A stretch of DNA of 64,000 nucleotides from Heliocidaris tuberculata (lineage: Eukaryota > Echinodermata > Echinoidea > Camarodonta > Echinometridae). Positions 62,527-64,000 of this stretch are shown one piece after another. The number at the start of each line of letters is the position of its first letter. Positions within the stretch are counted from its first letter, which is position 1. The notes beneath the pieces were generated by a model. It worked only from the letters and a program-made list of their open reading frames with translations, made no database searches and was not told where the DNA came from. The stretch spans positions 1,956,172 through 2,020,171 of the forward strand of contig CM046833.1 of assembly GCA_025618425.1 (NCBI GenBank). Reading direction: 5' to 3'. The position numbers and the translations under genes were made by a program.

Positions 62527-62867
62527 CTGTAACCAATAATCCATCCAATCATACTGCTTGTTCAGACTACAAGAAAATACATGTAGTTTAGGTAGCTTAG
62601 CGAAACACAATGGCGTATAAGACGCATAGAAAAAATTGCAAGTTTTGTACATGCTTCTAAAATTAGAATCAGACATATCTGAATAAAATTTTTCATATGA
62701 TTTTGCTTTAAAGTGTTCAAAGATTATACTAATTCTACATTCCAATATTTTTGTTCTGCCTCTATAGAATAAAATTTTGATTTTGAATAATTTTGTTGTA
62801 CATATATGTGTCTTTTCTGCGATCGGAAGCACCACAATGTTATGCTAAGCAACATGTACATGTACAT

Positions 62868-63135
62868 TAGCGAAACGGATGGGCACTGAAAGATGCGTCC
62901 GGAATGCAAAAAGCGAAATTGTTGATGAAATCAGGGAATAAAAAGTTGTTGTATTTTGACTTACTGCACGGTATGTAATTACAGTTTTGGTCATATAAAG
63001 CCTGATCAATGTAGACTTTGTAGAGGTATTATTACCTGCTCCCTGGCTCAATGAATAAAATAAGAATTTTCAACAAGATGTATTTTGCATTCAGGGCGCC
63101 TCTTTTCGCACCACGACGTTTCGCTAAGCTACAAC
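62868..63135. mobile_element. MITE family TAGCTTAGCGAAAC, short copy
   Basis: TTAGCGAAACGGATGGGCAC at the left and the inverted ACGACGTTTCGCTAAGCTAC at the right, about 265 bases. Another copy abuts it on the left (62589-62855). Confidence 0.72.
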
Positions 63136-63872
63136 CTTATGCAAAGACGTATAAAGAAATGTTGAACAGAGAATCATCGTATAGCGAAAAGGCGTACGCA
63201 TTTGAAAAAAAAAAGTATCATAGGAAGAAACTAGTTTTGGGGAGGTCAGCTGACATCATATGTTCAGTAACAGGCAGTGGCACAAATCCATTTTGAAATT
63301 CGGGGGGGGGGGGGGGACACCACATGATTTAAATTTTGTACCTATCCGAAATGTCTGAAATTTTTTTCTGATCCCCCCCCCCCCAAAAAAAAGGTTATAT
63401 TTTTTTGGCTCTTAGTTTTCCTCCTCTGACAAGCACAAAAAAAAAAAAGAAGGTTATTCAAAAAGGTGGGGGGGGGGGGGGGGGACATGTCCCCCTGTCC
63501 CCCCCCCTGGATTTGTGCCCATGGTATCAGGTTATGTCACATATTCACCAAGTCTGGTGTGTGCAAACTATGTGGCAATGCACATTGAAACGAACAAGAG
63601 TACATGCATGTCTTTACACACAAGGACACACTGCCTCACAATCAAAGCAATTTGATGTTAAAAACAAAAGCATGAAAAAGTCAAGGTCAATTAGTGACAA
63701 TATTCTGGGTTAATATAGTTCCTAATATATATGTATGTGCAATTTCTCCAAGCACTTTACAGATGTATATTTATACCCCGATCATCGTATTCAGGACTTC
63801 TCAACTCCCTGGGGAGCATTCCAGCCAACCGCTTTTTACAGACGCTCAAAATGCTGAACACACCCCATTGGC

Positions 63873-64000
63873 CCGAATTCACGAAAGAGGTTTATCTTAC
63901 CCATAGTTTAAATCTCCATAAGCGTAGTACGCGCATGTCCTGATGTCTAGTGGGTGCACAGTAAAGCTCTTATTTACGCTTATATATGCTTAGTTTAGTC
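63873..64000. mobile_element. MITE with CCCGAATTCACG end, copy 3, cut by window edge
   Basis: CCCGAATTCACGAAAGAGG, CCATAAGCGTAGTACG and a TTATTTACGCTTATATATGC run as in 48808-48975. Confidence 0.72.

Larger units (their letters stand above)
62527..64000. other. Right edge: upstream intron filled with repeats
   Basis: Holds TAGCTTAGCGAAAC-family elements (62589-62855 and 62868-63135), poly-G/poly-C runs at 63302-63316, 63375-63384 and 63466-63484, a SINE-like fragment (63745-63850) and the start of a CCCGAATTCACG MITE (63873 on). No further exon recognised. Confidence 0.6.

Overview
This is a piece of a eukaryotic genome, most likely a marine invertebrate deuterostome and probably an echinoderm. 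That guess rests on small phase-1 domain exons in large AT-rich introns, very frequent ACATGTACATGTA-type words, long homopolymer G/C runs, a dense load of short inverted-repeat elements, a CR1/L2-type LINE, and LDLa/CUB domain shuffling. The species cannot be named from sequence alone. No bacterial, viral or CRISPR features were seen.

Almost all host coding capacity is one large gene on the minus strand. I reconstruct 33 exons between 62526 (5'-most seen; the true start lies beyond the right edge) and the stop codon at 8323. Joined by their GT/AG sites they give 5,402 coding bases, about 1,800 residues. They hold 22 LDL-receptor class A (LDLa) modules, 7 cysteine-free CUB-like beta-sandwich modules (three of them split over two exons) and a short cysteine-rich tail without a membrane anchor. 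Apart from one phase-0 intron in each of two CUB-like modules, every intron is phase 1, so each module is a symmetric 1-1 cassette. The modules follow a higher-order order, LDLa-A, LDLa-B, LDLa-C, LDLa-D, CUB-like, LDLa-E, repeated as: unit 1 (62.5-52.2 kb, complete), unit 2 (51.7-48.1 kb, C-D-CUB-E), unit 3 (47.3-40.9 kb, complete), unit 4 (39.4-28.0 kb, complete but diverged), unit 5 (26.8-20.9 kb, C-D-CUB), then a decayed D-CUB (17.3-16.1 kb), a lone LDLa (15.2 kb), a diverged split CUB-like domain (13.1 and 9.6 kb) and the tail (8.3 kb). Units 1 and 3 also share intron sequence and an extra intron inside the CUB-like domain, so they are a recent block duplication of about 11.4 kb. The product looks like a giant secreted or matrix calcium-dependent binding protein; its ligand cannot be read from the sequence.

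The introns are crowded with mobile DNA. There is a LINE with an uninterrupted reverse transcriptase frame at 36.7-38.9 kb, a frameshifted relative at 61.3-62.0 kb, a tRNA-derived SINE sharing the LINE 3' tail, and a RecQ-type helicase exon between inverted repeats of about 130 bp (29.6-31.0 kb). At least five families of non-autonomous elements end in TTAA (piggyBac-like), with further palindromic families. Three of the TTAA elements sit in one intron of unit 1; the duplicate intron in unit 3 is the uninserted form and keeps TTAA targets at two of the three sites. The leftmost 8.3 kb holds no gene that I can support, only the probable 3' UTR, microsatellites and repeats.
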